Of a stretch of DNA of 64,000 bases, positions 17,173-26,793 are shown in pieces. The DNA is from Thermophagus sp052400625 (lineage in GTDB: Bacteria; Bacteroidota; Bacteroidia; Bacteroidales; Marinilabiliaceae). The stretch's first letter is position 1. The number at the start of each line of letters is the position of its first letter. A program made the position numbers and the translations under genes. A model generated the notes under the pieces. It ran no database searches, was not told the DNA's origin, and was given only the letters and a program-made list of their open reading frames with translations. The stretch is taken from assembly GCA_052400625.1 (NCBI GenBank), contig JBQTGH010000008.1, one strand, 5' to 3'.

Positions 17173-18909
17173 CTAATCCCCGTATCCAGGATTTTGAGCG
17201 AAATTAGGATTTTTATCAATCTCCGACTTTGGGATTGGTAACCAATACATTGCAGGAGAAGTAAACTTTCTATCCTCAATGAGTTTTCCAGGGATGTAGG
17301 TCTTGGATCCATCATTATTTTTAATAATCGTTACCCCTGTTGCATTTTTGTTTAGGTCTTCGTCCGCATCTAACCATCTACGTACGTCAAAATACCTATG
17401 TTCTTCAAAGGCAAGCTCAACTCGTCGTTCATTTTTTATCCTGTCTAATAGGTCTAAGCCAATATCCGCCACATCTGGCATTTTTGCCCTCCTCCTGATT
17501 ACATTTAATGCCTGTCGTGCTCCTTCTTCATCACCACTCATAAATAAAGCTTCTGCAAGGTTAAGATATTGTTCAGCCAACCTCAACCATATCCAATTTT
17601 TGGGCTTTTTAAAATTCCAACTATTGGGTTCATAGGTTTCATCCATAAACTTCCTCATATTATAACGACTCAGACTAGTATTCCAAGAATCTCGACCAAA
17701 TTCAGAATCCCTGCCTCCTGCCTCTGCAATCCCATTCTCATCCAGGGTAATCCAAGTCTCCACATCACGGCCCATCCATGGATCACCATCACATAACACA
17801 TAAGCCTTTAAACGTTGATCCCTATTTTGAAAAGGGTTGGCTGCATGTTCGGGATTATTCCAATCAAACTTTGTTCCATCATTCATTTCGAAACAATCAA
17901 CGAATTCACTAATTGGAACATTTCCACCCCATTGTCCATAGCCATTTGGACCGTTCGACTGATCAAGATAACTAAGGCTTTCTCCATCAGCGCTTGAAGT
18001 TCCCTGACGTGAAAAAATAATTTCAGGATTACCTCCCTCAAGGAACAATCGCGTATAATTTTCCTTAACATCGTCGTAATCGTTAAACAGAGAGTAACCG
18101 TTTTCCAGAGCTAGATCAATAGCTTCTTTAGCGGCATCAGCTGCTTTTTCCCAGCGATCAGGATCAGGATTGAGATATCCCACCAGAGGATCAACTCCTT
18201 CTTTATTCATCAAAGGACTTGCCGCATATAGCAAAATGCGTGATTTAAGAGCTAAGGCAGCCACACTCGTTGCCCGTCCTTTATCCTCACCTTCAAAACT
18301 AGCTGGCAATAATTTGGATGCTTTATCAAGTTCTGAGACCATAAAATCAACACATTCAGCATATGTACTACGCTCTACATTCAAGATTTCTTCCTGATCG
18401 GTCAAGTCATAGCTTTCTTCAATAATGGGCATCCCCCCCCACTTTGAGACCAAATCGTGATACATAAGAACACGAATGAAACGGACTTCTCCAATCAACC
18501 TATCTTTGAATGTTTCATCTTCAAAAGGGACCTTATCAACATTTTCGAGAAACAAATTGCAATCAGAAATATTGCGCCAAATTGTACTCCAAGAGCGATT
18601 ATCCCAGCCCCACCAGGCTCCGTTCATTCGCCCCAAATCAGAAGGATTAACATATCCTTGAGTCAAAGGTTCACATCCCCGAGACCAGATTAGATGGGTT
18701 TCATCACACACAGAACTCATCCACGATTCGGTCCACCCATGACCAATTTGGTTATACCTGGAATTAACAAAAGATTCTGCTAGATTTGGATCTCCAAATA
18801 CAGCATCTTCAGACATTTCGGTCAATGGTTGTTTGTCGAGAATATCATCGCTACAACTACCCAAAAACAGAAATGATAATGAAATTATGGATAAAATTAT
18901 TTTTTTCAT
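17173..18909 (-). CDS. SusD/RagB family outer-membrane glycan-binding lipoprotein
   Basis: A 578-residue lipoprotein (LFLGSC, lipid Cys19) beginning with the typical SDDILDKQPLTEMS. SusD proteins cap the SusC barrel from outside, bind the oligosaccharide and open as a lid for import. The C-terminal half has the familiar NLAEALF, NVIRRRA, ELAFEEHRYFD(V)RRW and NPGY segments. Start choice: an in-frame ATG lies at 18921, but the ATG at 18907-18909 is preceded by TAGGAAC and gives the normal lipoprotein signal. It follows SusC after 13 nt in the same operon. Substrate specificity cannot be read from sequence; the neighbours suggest arabinose-rich oligosaccharides. Confidence 0.96.
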   Translation of the reverse strand: MKKIILSIISLSFLFLGSCSDDILDKQPLTEMSEDAVFGDPNLAESFVNSRYNQIGHGWTESWMSSVCDETHLIWSRGCEPLTQGYVNPSDLGRMNGAWWGWDNRSWSTIWRNISDCNLFLENVDKVPFEDETFKDRLIGEVRFIRVLMYHDLVSKWGGMPIIEESYDLTDQEEILNVERSTYAECVDFMVSELDKASKLLPASFEGEDKGRATSVAALALKSRILLYAASPLMNKEGVDPLVGYLNPDPDRWEKAADAAKEAIDLALENGYSLFNDYDDVKENYTRLFLEGGNPEIIFSRQGTSSADGESLSYLDQSNGPNGYGQWGGNVPISEFVDCFEMNDGTKFDWNNPEHAANPFQNRDQRLKAYVLCDGDPWMGRDVETWITLDENGIAEAGGRDSEFGRDSWNTSLSRYNMRKFMDETYEPNSWNFKKPKNWIWLRLAEQYLNLAEALFMSGDEEGARQALNVIRRRAKMPDVADIGLDLLDRIKNERRVELAFEEHRYFDVRRWLDADEDLNKNATGVTIIKNNDGSKTYIPGKLIEDRKFTSPAMYWLPIPKSEIDKNPNFAQNPGYGD

Positions 18910-18922
18910 AGTTCCTAACATA

Positions 18923-21900
18923 TTAGAAAGAGAGATTAATACCGAAGTTTATCACTTTAGATTGAGGGGTACTCCAGGCGGCGAAACCTTGATCACCCGC
19001 AGTAGTTTCCGGATCAGTATTTTTCAATCCGGTAAAAGTAAGAAGGTTATAGCCACTCACATAAAGTCTCAAATTATCTATTGGCAACCTTGAAATTAAG
19101 TGTTCAGGAAGAGTATACGCCAATTGGATATTTTTAAGCCTCAAATAAGAAGCATCCTTCAACCAAAAAGTATTTTCATATCCCGTTGCGGTCACTTGTC
19201 GGTCGTACACTCTTGGATAGGAAGCATTTTGATTCGTTTCTGTCCAACGATTCTCATAAAAATCTTTAGTAAAATTCCCAATAGTACCGGACTCCCAAAA
19301 GATGTACTGCCAAACATTAGATGCTCCCTGCCAAAGAGTTGACAAAGACCATTGACGCCAATCGACATTTAAATTAAAGCCATAAATAATTTCAGGTGTA
19401 GATGTTTTATCCGGCCTGATTTTATCATTTCCATCAATGATACCATTTTTATCAATATCCTTAAACTTTATGTCACCCACGCTGGCATTGGAAAGATGAG
19501 GGGAACTATTCAACTCCTCTTCTGTATTAAAGATCCCATCGGCTTCATACATAAACCAATTTGCGCCAATAGACTTTCCAGTAATGGACTGCCAATCAAG
19601 AACTCCTTCTGGCTCGTCCATATACGTAATTTCACTCTTAACAAAGGAGTAATTAGCGGATGCACTAATATGAAATTCCCCAAATTTTTCAGAAAATCCA
19701 AGGGAGGCCTCAAAACCTTTGGCCTCAGCTTCACCAATATTCTCATCCGGCAATGATAGTCCTGAATACTCAGGGATTGCCGCATTCCTTGTGGCCAAAA
19801 TATCCTTTCTTTTTGTTTGGAACAACTCAACATCCAGGGTAAATCTTTTCAAAAATCTGGAATCAAAGCCGATATTGGTTGTTGTTGCCACCTCCCATGT
19901 AACATTGGGATTACCGGTCCGATTTTGCCACACCCCGGTTTGGGGTTGGGGGCTGGTTCCGCCCAAAATAGCAGGATTATCAAAAGTATAAGTAGTCATA
20001 TATTGAAAACGAGAAATTCTGTCATTCCCCATTTGCCCCCATGAACCACGTAATTTAAAATAATCAATTGCGTTCAAATTATTCTTCCAGAATGATTCTT
20101 CAGATATTCTCCAACCAGCAGAAACCCCAGGAAAAAAACCAAATCGTTTTCCTTCCGGAAAATTCTCAGACCCATCATATCTCCAGTTAAACTGAAACAG
20201 ATACTTCTCTGAAAAATTATAATCTATCCTTCCGAAATAGTTTTGTCTAGCCGATTCGGAAGCAGTTCCATCATTTTGAGCCGTAGTTTGATCCCCTGCA
20301 AACAACTGATCAATATTACTAGCCACATAATCTTGTCTGCTCCCATAAAGATAATCATAGCGACTTTCGTATTGTTCATAAGCAACAAATGCGTTCAAGT
20401 TATGAAGCTCGTTAAAGGATTTTTCATAATTGATTCGAAAATTAGAGGTAACCCCCAAATTTTGATTCATATTTTCATAAAGAGCTGCATTGGATGGTCC
20501 AAACTTTACAGGAACATATTCTTCATCCAACTTTTCGTATAAATAAAAAGCTTTTTGAAAGTGTTTGTAAAAGTTGTCTCCTCTGTCTACATATATTCCA
20601 CCTGCCAAAGACAAACCGTCTGTAACAAAAGGCAAATCCCATTCAAATCTTAAATCTGCATTAAAATAGGATGTTTTATTATCCTGATACCCCATGGCAC
20701 CATTCACTGCTGTTAAAGCATTAAAATCGTCCTGTGGAGCTACAACCGGATAATCAGTTCCTGGCCAAATAATATTTGCCCTGGGGTCATATTTAACAAG
20801 ATACCGCCAGGTCCACTCAGAACTGTAATGATTTCCATAACGATCTTCCTGTCTAGCTGCTAAATTCACTTTAAATTTAAGATTCTCTGAGGCTTTAATA
20901 TCAACATTCGACCGCAGATTATACTGTTCATAGTAACTACCACTATTTTCATAATAATTATCATCGAACTGATAGCCTAATGAAAAATAATATTGAATTA
21001 CATCTCCACCCCCAGAGGCTGAAAGATTATGTCTTGTTTGGGTTGACCAATCTTTCAAAACATCATTTAACGCATTAACATTGGGATAATTATTTGGATC
21101 TTCTCCATTACGGAACAAATTAATTTGATCCTCGGTATACATAGGATCTCGTTGGTAAATCCCCGTTTCAATTTCATTAATCATCTCAGCAAACTGCCAA
21201 GATTCAGCCATTTCAGGTAGCACAGTAGGTTTTTTCAATCCAAAATTCATCGAATAATCAACTTTAACAGTTCCTTTTGAACCTCGCTTAGTAGTTACCA
21301 AAATAACTCCATTAGCAGCCCTAGATCCATAAATGGCAGCTGAAGCATCCTTCAAAATGGAAATACTTTCTATATCGTTAGGATCAATGCGGGCAAATCC
21401 CCCCGCGCGATCAGCGACTCCATCCACAACAACAAGAGGACTGTTATCTCCGGTTGTGCTTCTTCCACGAATTAATAATTCCGCGTCATCATATCCCGGC
21501 TCACCACTTCTGTTGTTGGCAATAAGCCCAGGTAAACGGCCAATCATAGTATTGGTCACAGAAGAAGTGGGAACTTTAACCAGTTCTTCTCCTTTAGAAG
21601 AAGCTACAGAACCGGTAACAGTAACTTTTTTCTGTGTACCATATCCAACCGCCACCACTTCATCTAGGCTAATGGATGATTCCTTCATAACAATATTAAT
21701 TGCTTGGTGATTGGTAACAGGGACTTCCACTGAATTAAAGCCAATAAAAGAAAATTGAAGAATTGGGTTTTCGCTTTGAACAACAATCGAGAAATTACCC
21801 TCCATATCAGTAATGACACCGTTTGTAGTTCCTTTTTCCACAATATTAACACCAGGAATTGGCTCACCATTTTTGTCGGAAACCGTTCCATTCACCATTT

Positions 21901-22297
21901 TATCATCTTCCTGGGCTCTTAAAGAGGACTCTAAACGGCGAGTCACGACCACGTTTTCACCCACAATCTGATAGGAATAGCCACTCTGTCCAAGAAGTTT
22001 TCGAAGCACCTCTTCCAGTGAAGCTTTTTCCACATTTAGGGAATAACGTTTTTGCAGATCCATTTCATCATTTTTGAAGAAGAAACCGTAGTGGCTGGAC
22101 TCTTCAATTTGTCTGAAGATGTCGAGAATAGTGGCATTCTCCACTTTGAGTGTCACTTCACTTTTCTGGGCCTTAGTGTTCTTTGCAGATAAGGTAAGCC
22201 CACAAAAAATGAGAAAGATCGTGGCAATTTTCATGATGCGCAAAGTTTTCAACAGGTTGTGCTTATTTCGGCACAACAACATGTCACATTTTTTCAT
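18923..22297 (-). CDS. SusC/RagA TonB-dependent transporter with STN signalling domain
   Basis: A 1124-residue outer-membrane transporter. In order: signal region (about 20-45), STN (secretin/TonB N-terminal) domain (about 50-120), carboxypeptidase-like sandwich starting NGTVSDKNGEPIPGVNI, plug with VAVGYGTQKK and the RGRSTTGDNSPLVVVDG motif, then a 22-strand barrel ending in INFGINLSF. The STN domain marks transporters that signal to a FecR anti-sigma factor, and the FecR gene is directly upstream. Start choice: the longer frame begins at a TTG at 22324; the first ATG at 22295-22297 is used. No Shine-Dalgarno sequence is seen, as is usual in this phylum. Confidence 0.96.
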   Translation of the reverse strand: MKKCDMLLCRNKHNLLKTLRIMKIATIFLIFCGLTLSAKNTKAQKSEVTLKVENATILDIFRQIEESSHYGFFFKNDEMDLQKRYSLNVEKASLEEVLRKLLGQSGYSYQIVGENVVVTRRLESSLRAQEDDKMVNGTVSDKNGEPIPGVNIVEKGTTNGVITDMEGNFSIVVQSENPILQFSFIGFNSVEVPVTNHQAINIVMKESSISLDEVVAVGYGTQKKVTVTGSVASSKGEELVKVPTSSVTNTMIGRLPGLIANNRSGEPGYDDAELLIRGRSTTGDNSPLVVVDGVADRAGGFARIDPNDIESISILKDASAAIYGSRAANGVILVTTKRGSKGTVKVDYSMNFGLKKPTVLPEMAESWQFAEMINEIETGIYQRDPMYTEDQINLFRNGEDPNNYPNVNALNDVLKDWSTQTRHNLSASGGGDVIQYYFSLGYQFDDNYYENSGSYYEQYNLRSNVDIKASENLKFKVNLAARQEDRYGNHYSSEWTWRYLVKYDPRANIIWPGTDYPVVAPQDDFNALTAVNGAMGYQDNKTSYFNADLRFEWDLPFVTDGLSLAGGIYVDRGDNFYKHFQKAFYLYEKLDEEYVPVKFGPSNAALYENMNQNLGVTSNFRINYEKSFNELHNLNAFVAYEQYESRYDYLYGSRQDYVASNIDQLFAGDQTTAQNDGTASESARQNYFGRIDYNFSEKYLFQFNWRYDGSENFPEGKRFGFFPGVSAGWRISEESFWKNNLNAIDYFKLRGSWGQMGNDRISRFQYMTTYTFDNPAILGGTSPQPQTGVWQNRTGNPNVTWEVATTTNIGFDSRFLKRFTLDVELFQTKRKDILATRNAAIPEYSGLSLPDENIGEAEAKGFEASLGFSEKFGEFHISASANYSFVKSEITYMDEPEGVLDWQSITGKSIGANWFMYEADGIFNTEEELNSSPHLSNASVGDIKFKDIDKNGIIDGNDKIRPDKTSTPEIIYGFNLNVDWRQWSLSTLWQGASNVWQYIFWESGTIGNFTKDFYENRWTETNQNASYPRVYDRQVTATGYENTFWLKDASYLRLKNIQLAYTLPEHLISRLPIDNLRLYVSGYNLLTFTGLKNTDPETTAGDQGFAAWSTPQSKVINFGINLSF

Positions 22298-22398
22298 AAA
22301 TTTGTACTGTTTAGTGTTTAACAATTAGAAACTGTTGGCGCAGTTTCAGTTAACATGCATAAAAGCAGGCACTTTGTTGGCGCAGAGTGTCTGTATTT
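22298..22398. promoter_or_regulatory. FecR-SusC spacer with inverted and direct repeats
   Basis: GAAACTG-6 nt-CAGTTTC (22328-22347) is an inverted repeat 31 nt upstream of susC. TGTTGGCGCAG occurs twice, at 22333-22343 and 22375-22385, 42 bp apart. This could be a promoter-proximal operator or an RNA stem controlling SusC translation. No promoter core was identified. Confidence 0.45.
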
Positions 22399-23373
22399 TT
22401 ATTCAAAAATGATTTTTTGCTTTCCGTTCTCCATTTCTTCAATTCGATATTTCGATTTTGACGATAATTGTAAAACCTTCAGCAAATGTTCAATACTGGT
22501 TTTCCGTTTCATGACACCAGAAAATTTTTCATTTTTAATTTTCTGGTTCTTAAATACGAACTGCACATCATACCATTCCTCTAATTCATTTGCAATTTCA
22601 GAAAAGGTTCGGTTCACAAAAACGAACTTCCCATCTTTCCAAGCAGTTACATATTCTTTATCGGTATTTGAAAAGGCCAGCTTATTTTTCTGCATATCGA
22701 AAACAAATTCTTTCCCGGGTTGCATTTTTTCCACTAATGCTCTCCCTTTGTTTCTAAAATCTATAGATCCTTCGAAAAGAGAGGTAATAACGATCTTCTC
22801 TTCTAAATTATATTTAACATTAAATGTGGTTCCTTGATCAACGATATAATAATCGCCTGTTTTAACAAGAAATTCTCTCTCGTCATGATGCGTCACATCA
22901 AAAAAGGCTTCTCCTTTCAAATCCACTACAATTTTCTCATCATCATAAGTTGTCACCGTTACAGAGGAAGCTGAATTAAGCCAAAGCTTACTGCCGTCTT
23001 TTAAAGTAACATAGGTAATGTTGCCTTTAGGAGATTGAAGTACAAACTGCTCTTCATGAGGAGTCGTAAAAAAGGTAGTCATAACCACGCTTCCCAGCCC
23101 AATGATTAGGGTCACCATGGCAGCAATCCCGGATATCAGTTGCCAACGCCCGATTCGGACAGTGGGCTGTCGGCTGGCCCAGAATTTCTGAAAATATTCT
23201 CCTTTTTTTTGAGTAGGGAGTTGCTGATTTTCCATTTGGAAAAGGATCCACAATTTCTGAAAAGTCATAAAATCCTTCTTTTTTTCAGGATTATTCTCCA
23301 ATTCTTTAAAGAATTCAAACCTTTCATTCAGAGTTGTGTTTCTGCTAACGATATTTAAAAATTGTTTTTCCAA
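22399..23373 (-). CDS. FecR-family anti-sigma factor
   Basis: A 324-residue single-pass inner-membrane protein: cytoplasmic N-terminal part (1-75), one transmembrane helix (about 77-102), a periplasmic FecR domain (about 110-225, with VTLKDGSKLWLNSAS and GEAFFDV) and a C-terminal DUF4974 domain (about 240-320). It holds the ECF sigma factor inactive until the SusC STN domain reports substrate. No in-frame ATG fits the N-terminus; a TTG at 23371-23373 gives the expected start, while the first internal Met (about residue 36) would remove part of the sigma-binding region. It lies 574 nt downstream of the sigma gene and 101 nt upstream of SusC. Confidence 0.93.
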   Translation of the reverse strand: MEKQFLNIVSRNTTLNERFEFFKELENNPEKKKDFMTFQKLWILFQMENQQLPTQKKGEYFQKFWASRQPTVRIGRWQLISGIAAMVTLIIGLGSVVMTTFFTTPHEEQFVLQSPKGNITYVTLKDGSKLWLNSASSVTVTTYDDEKIVVDLKGEAFFDVTHHDEREFLVKTGDYYIVDQGTTFNVKYNLEEKIVITSLFEGSIDFRNKGRALVEKMQPGKEFVFDMQKNKLAFSNTDKEYVTAWKDGKFVFVNRTFSEIANELEEWYDVQFVFKNQKIKNEKFSGVMKRKTSIEHLLKVLQLSSKSKYRIEEMENGKQKIIFE

Positions 23374-23947
23374 TGTTATCCATTTTTAATCTTAACACTT
23401 CAAAATGGCACTCCCCTATCAAAAGAAGCAACATTTTTTCATCTTTTTTTACATCACAATCAAAATCAAGCCATTATTCTTCTATTTTATTCACAACAAA
23501 TAACTTTTCAGCACATTAGCCAAATTCATCTTTTCAATACCTTTTCAGAACCAGATGTAAGGTTGGACAATTTTAAATCCATCGCTATCATATCAACTTT
23601 AACAAGCACATTATCAGAGCTTATCTCAACACATTCTATCACACAGGAAAAAAAGTTTCTTTTAACTTATTCAATCATTCAGTAAACTTTGAGGCCAATA
23701 ACCCAAATAATATTTACACAAATGAAACGAGCATGACAACCATAACAGATCGAGAATGCCTATAAAAAGGTTTAATCATGTGAGCTTAAGCAATAAAAAA
23801 TCTCGTTCGGATGGTACATTTTACATACAATTATATACATCCGCTTGATGTTTGCTCTCTGGAATCAATGGAAATTATAAAAGGGGATAACAATAGATCG
23901 ATAGCCCCCAATATTCCGAATAAAAAAAAGAAGCAGAAAATCTTCCA
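23374..23947. other. Long spacer between sigma factor and FecR genes
   Basis: 574 nt of AT-rich sequence with no supported gene on either strand. Sigma and anti-sigma genes are usually adjacent, so this gap probably holds a sigma-dependent promoter for fecR-susCD. No clear core element was identified by eye. Confidence 0.45.
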
Positions 23948-24541
23948 TTAGAAACGAATCATAAACAACAATTCAATAATTGGAAGGTAATCTTTTAATT
24001 CACGTCGAAGAATAAGTAGAGCCTTAGATATTCTAGCCTCTACGGTTTTAGTACTAATTTTTTGTTCTTTGGCAATGTCTGCATAGGTCAATCCCCCAAA
24101 ACGACTGAGACGGAAAGTTTCAGCGATATCATTTGGAAGCAAATTGATGGCCCTGTCAACCTCTTCCATTAATTCCTCCAGCTTGACAAACGAATCAGGG
24201 AAATGGGTCAATGCTTCCTGCTGATATTTCAATTCCGGGATCAAGTAATCTCTATGCCCCCGATTAATTATTTCCTGGTGTCTAAGATGATTCAAACAAT
24301 TGTTTTTAGTAATGGTGTACAGGTAATTTTTAATATTGGTACTCTTTCTCAATTCGGAACGGTTCTCCCACAGTTTCACAAATGCATCTTGCACCATTTC
24401 AAGAGCAATCTCTCTTTGCCCAACATACCCCATTGCGAGACAAAAAAGCATATTGAAAAGATTGTTATATACCTCTTCAAATGCCTCTTTTTTCCCCTCT
24501 TGTAAAGCATTAATTTCAAAACTACTGGTAATTGACTTCAT
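23948..24541 (-). CDS. ECF RNA polymerase sigma-70 factor, Bacteroidota FecI-like
   Basis: A 197-residue sigma factor with region 2 (about 15-85, EEVYNNLFNMLF, DAFVKLWENR, IKNYLYTITKN) and region 4 (about 130-185, LPNDIAETFRLSRFGGLTYADIA, then KTVEARISKAL). It should drive the PUL when FecR releases it. Start choice: the frame extends to 24571, but the ATG at 24539-24541 has AGGGA upstream and gives the normal N-terminus. Upstream on the minus strand, TACTTTTG (24569-24576) is a good -10-like element. It is divergent from the GH51 gene at 24940. Confidence 0.93.
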   Translation of the reverse strand: MKSITSSFEINALQEGKKEAFEEVYNNLFNMLFCLAMGYVGQREIALEMVQDAFVKLWENRSELRKSTNIKNYLYTITKNNCLNHLRHQEIINRGHRDYLIPELKYQQEALTHFPDSFVKLEELMEEVDRAINLLPNDIAETFRLSRFGGLTYADIAKEQKISTKTVEARISKALLILRRELKDYLPIIELLFMIRF

Positions 24542-24568
24542 TATTTTCCCTGCCATCACATTACAACA

Positions 24569-24576
24569 CAAAAGTA
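24569..24576 (-). promoter_or_regulatory. Candidate -10-like element for the sigma factor gene
   Basis: On the minus strand TACTTTTG fits the Bacteroidota element TAnnTTTG, 27 nt upstream of the sigma start codon. No exact TTTG was found at the expected distance further upstream. Confidence 0.4.
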
Positions 24577-24833
24577 TTAAAACAAATTAAAAGTAAAGAA
24601 CACCTTTCATTTTTTTAATTTTATAAAAAAATATGCAACTTTTCTTCAAAGTAAATAAAATTTCAGTTTTCACTGCTTACTTTTCTAGAATTTCTATTAT
24701 TCCCATGCAATACTAAATAATTCGATTCAAACCTTGAAAGGATGTCAAGAATAAAGAAGCGCTCAAATGCGTTCAGTAAACATTTGTCCACCAAAAAACA
24801 TCTTTTGTCCCCACGTCCTTTGTTAATAGGTCA

Positions 24834-24841
24834 TAATTTTG
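24834..24841 (+). promoter_or_regulatory. Candidate -10-like element for the GH51 gene
   Basis: TAATTTTG fits TAnnTTTG about 100 nt upstream of the GH51 ATG. TTTG motifs lie at 24804-24807 and 24819-24822, but neither is at the ideal spacing. Confidence 0.35.
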
Positions 24842-24939
24842 CAATCATAATGGGGTGATCGAACTTACAAAAGAAGGTATCCTGAACAGTCAAGAAATAG
24901 TCAAATATCAATCAAGTCAATTTATTAAAACTAACAGGC

Positions 24940-26487
24940 ATGAAACGAACACGATTACTTTTCACACTAACGGCCATTGGTCTGCTATTTCTCCCCCAGA
25001 CCAAGTCTCAAAACAAAATGACTTTAGATTTTACCCACTCGACCCAGACGATCAATAAAAACATTTATGGTCACTTTGCGGAGCACTTGGGCCGTTGCAT
25101 CTACGACGGGATTTGGGTAGGTCCCGACTCTGACATACCCAATGTTAACGGCTATCGGAAAGACCTTCTGGACGCTTTGAAGGAATTGAATATACCAGTC
25201 TTGCGATGGCCGGGAGGTTGCTTTGCAGACACCTACCATTGGAAAGACGGGGTAGGCCCTGTTGAAAATCGGCCCAAGATCAAAAACTACTTCTGGGGTG
25301 GCACTATTGAAGATAATCGTTTTGGCACTCATGAATTTTTGAATTTATGCGAGCTTTTGGGGGCTGATCCCTACATTTCTGCCAATGTTGGGAGTGGAAC
25401 AGTTGAAGAAATGGTGGCATGGATTGAATATATGACCTCTGACGAAGACATTCCCATGGCCAATTGGCGAAGAGAAAACGGCCGAGAAGACCCATGGGAT
25501 GTAAAGTTTCTTGGAATTGGGAACGAGAGTTGGGGATGCGGCGGAGATATGCGTCCCGAATATTACAGTGACCTTTTACGACGCTATTCACTCTATGCCA
25601 GTCTTTATGGACAAAGAAAATTTCAAAGGGTGGGTTGTGGTGCCAATGGCACAGATTATCACTGGACCGATGTGGTGATGAGTCGTGCCGCCCGCCACAT
25701 GGATGCTCTATCGGTTCATTATTATACGATCGCCACGGGCGATTGGGGCAACAAATCCTCCGCCACGGACTTCGGAGAGGACCTCTACTTCAGTGCCCTT
25801 AAAAATTCTCTCCACATGGATGAGCTCATCACTAAGCATTCTGCCATAATGGATAAATATGATCCACAGAAAAGGGTTCCCCTAATGGTAGACGAATGGG
25901 GCATTTGGACAGATCCGGAACCCGGTTCAACCCCAGGCTTCCTATACCAGCAAAATTCGATGCGTGATGCCCTGATCGCCGCTACCACTTTTGACATTTT
26001 TCACAAACATTGCGACCGGGTTCAGATGGCTAACATTGCTCAAATGGTGAATGTTCTACAGGCAATGATTCTCACTAAAGAAGAGAAAATGGTGCTAACG
26101 CCCACCTATCACATATTCAACATGTATAAAGTTCATCAGAATGCCACCTATATTCCTGTCCTGATCAGGAGCGAAGATTACCATCATGGAGATGAAAGCC
26201 TTCCTTCAATTAGTGGGACGGCCTCCCAAAAAGATGGAAAAATCAACCTCAGTATCAGCAACCTAAATCCGAAAGAAAGCCAAAGCATAGAAATCGATCT
26301 TGAAGGAGGAAATGCAGAAAGGGTAACAAATGCTTTAATTCTTACGGCCCCGGCGATCAATTCGGTAAACACATTTGACAATCCGGAAGTAGTAAAAACG
26401 CAAAAATTCTCAAACTTCAAACTAAAGAAGGGGTTTCTAACAGTAAAACTTCCACCCCATTCGGTTGTTTCTATCCAATTGCAATAA
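24940..26487 (+). CDS. GH51 alpha-L-arabinofuranosidase, secreted
   Basis: A 515-residue protein with a signal peptide of about 23 residues and no lipobox, so probably periplasmic. Standard GH51 length and layout: NKNIYGHFAEHLGR at the N-terminus, RWPGGCF at about 89, acid/base E196 (LGIGNESWG), nucleophile E319 (MVDEWG), then a C-terminal beta-sandwich. It removes terminal alpha-L-arabinofuranose from imported oligosaccharides. It is the only PUL gene on the plus strand, divergent from the sigma factor, and ends in its own hairpin. It is not a close copy of the other GH51, which has an extra CBM-like insert and a propeller. Confidence 0.95.
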   Translation: MKRTRLLFTLTAIGLLFLPQTKSQNKMTLDFTHSTQTINKNIYGHFAEHLGRCIYDGIWVGPDSDIPNVNGYRKDLLDALKELNIPVLRWPGGCFADTYHWKDGVGPVENRPKIKNYFWGGTIEDNRFGTHEFLNLCELLGADPYISANVGSGTVEEMVAWIEYMTSDEDIPMANWRRENGREDPWDVKFLGIGNESWGCGGDMRPEYYSDLLRRYSLYASLYGQRKFQRVGCGANGTDYHWTDVVMSRAARHMDALSVHYYTIATGDWGNKSSATDFGEDLYFSALKNSLHMDELITKHSAIMDKYDPQKRVPLMVDEWGIWTDPEPGSTPGFLYQQNSMRDALIAATTFDIFHKHCDRVQMANIAQMVNVLQAMILTKEEKMVLTPTYHIFNMYKVHQNATYIPVLIRSEDYHHGDESLPSISGTASQKDGKINLSISNLNPKESQSIEIDLEGGNAERVTNALILTAPAINSVNTFDNPEVVKTQKFSNFKLKKGFLTVKLPPHSVVSIQLQ

Positions 26488-26511
26488 TGATCTATTAAAC
26501 TGAATCATTTT

Positions 26512-26544
26512 AAAGGTGCTTCCTCAAAATAGGGAAGTACCTTT
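26512..26544 (+). terminator. Hairpin terminator after GH51
   Basis: AAAGGTGCTTCC (26512-26523) pairs with GGGAAGTACCTTT (26532-26544) with one mismatch. Only a short T/A-rich tail follows, so efficiency is uncertain. Confidence 0.65.
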
Positions 26545-26737
26545 AAAATGCCTTATAAAGATCAACGACTCAAAAAAATTCACACACTGGACTAATAGAA
26601 GATCCTCCGCTCACCCATCGGATTTACACATCCTCACGGTGGGCCAATGCGTATGCCCTCAAGTGGATAAAATGCATTCTAAAGTTATCAGACCCGGATA
26701 TTCAGTTTCAACGACTTCGAGCTTCCTATACAAAAAA

Positions 26738-26771
26738 GTGGCTATCCCTTAAGAATAAAGGAGACAGCCAC
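26738..26771 (-). terminator. Terminator after the ABC permease gene
   Basis: GTGGCT (26738-26743) pairs with AGCCAC (26766-26771), extended by TCC/GGA. The minus strand continues into TTTTTT (26732-26737). It marks the end of the NEW3/ABC operon, and no gene lies between it and the GH51 hairpin. Confidence 0.8.
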
Positions 26772-26793
26772 AAATACAGGTTGATAAAACGCA

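Noticed and set aside
22355..22837. 160-codon plus-strand frame
   Set aside because: Antisense to fecR, rich in Phe and Ser, as expected from a complementary frame.
24834..24841. A complete promoter for the divergent GH51
   Set aside because: Only the -10-like part is convincing; the upstream TTTG copies are at the wrong distance.
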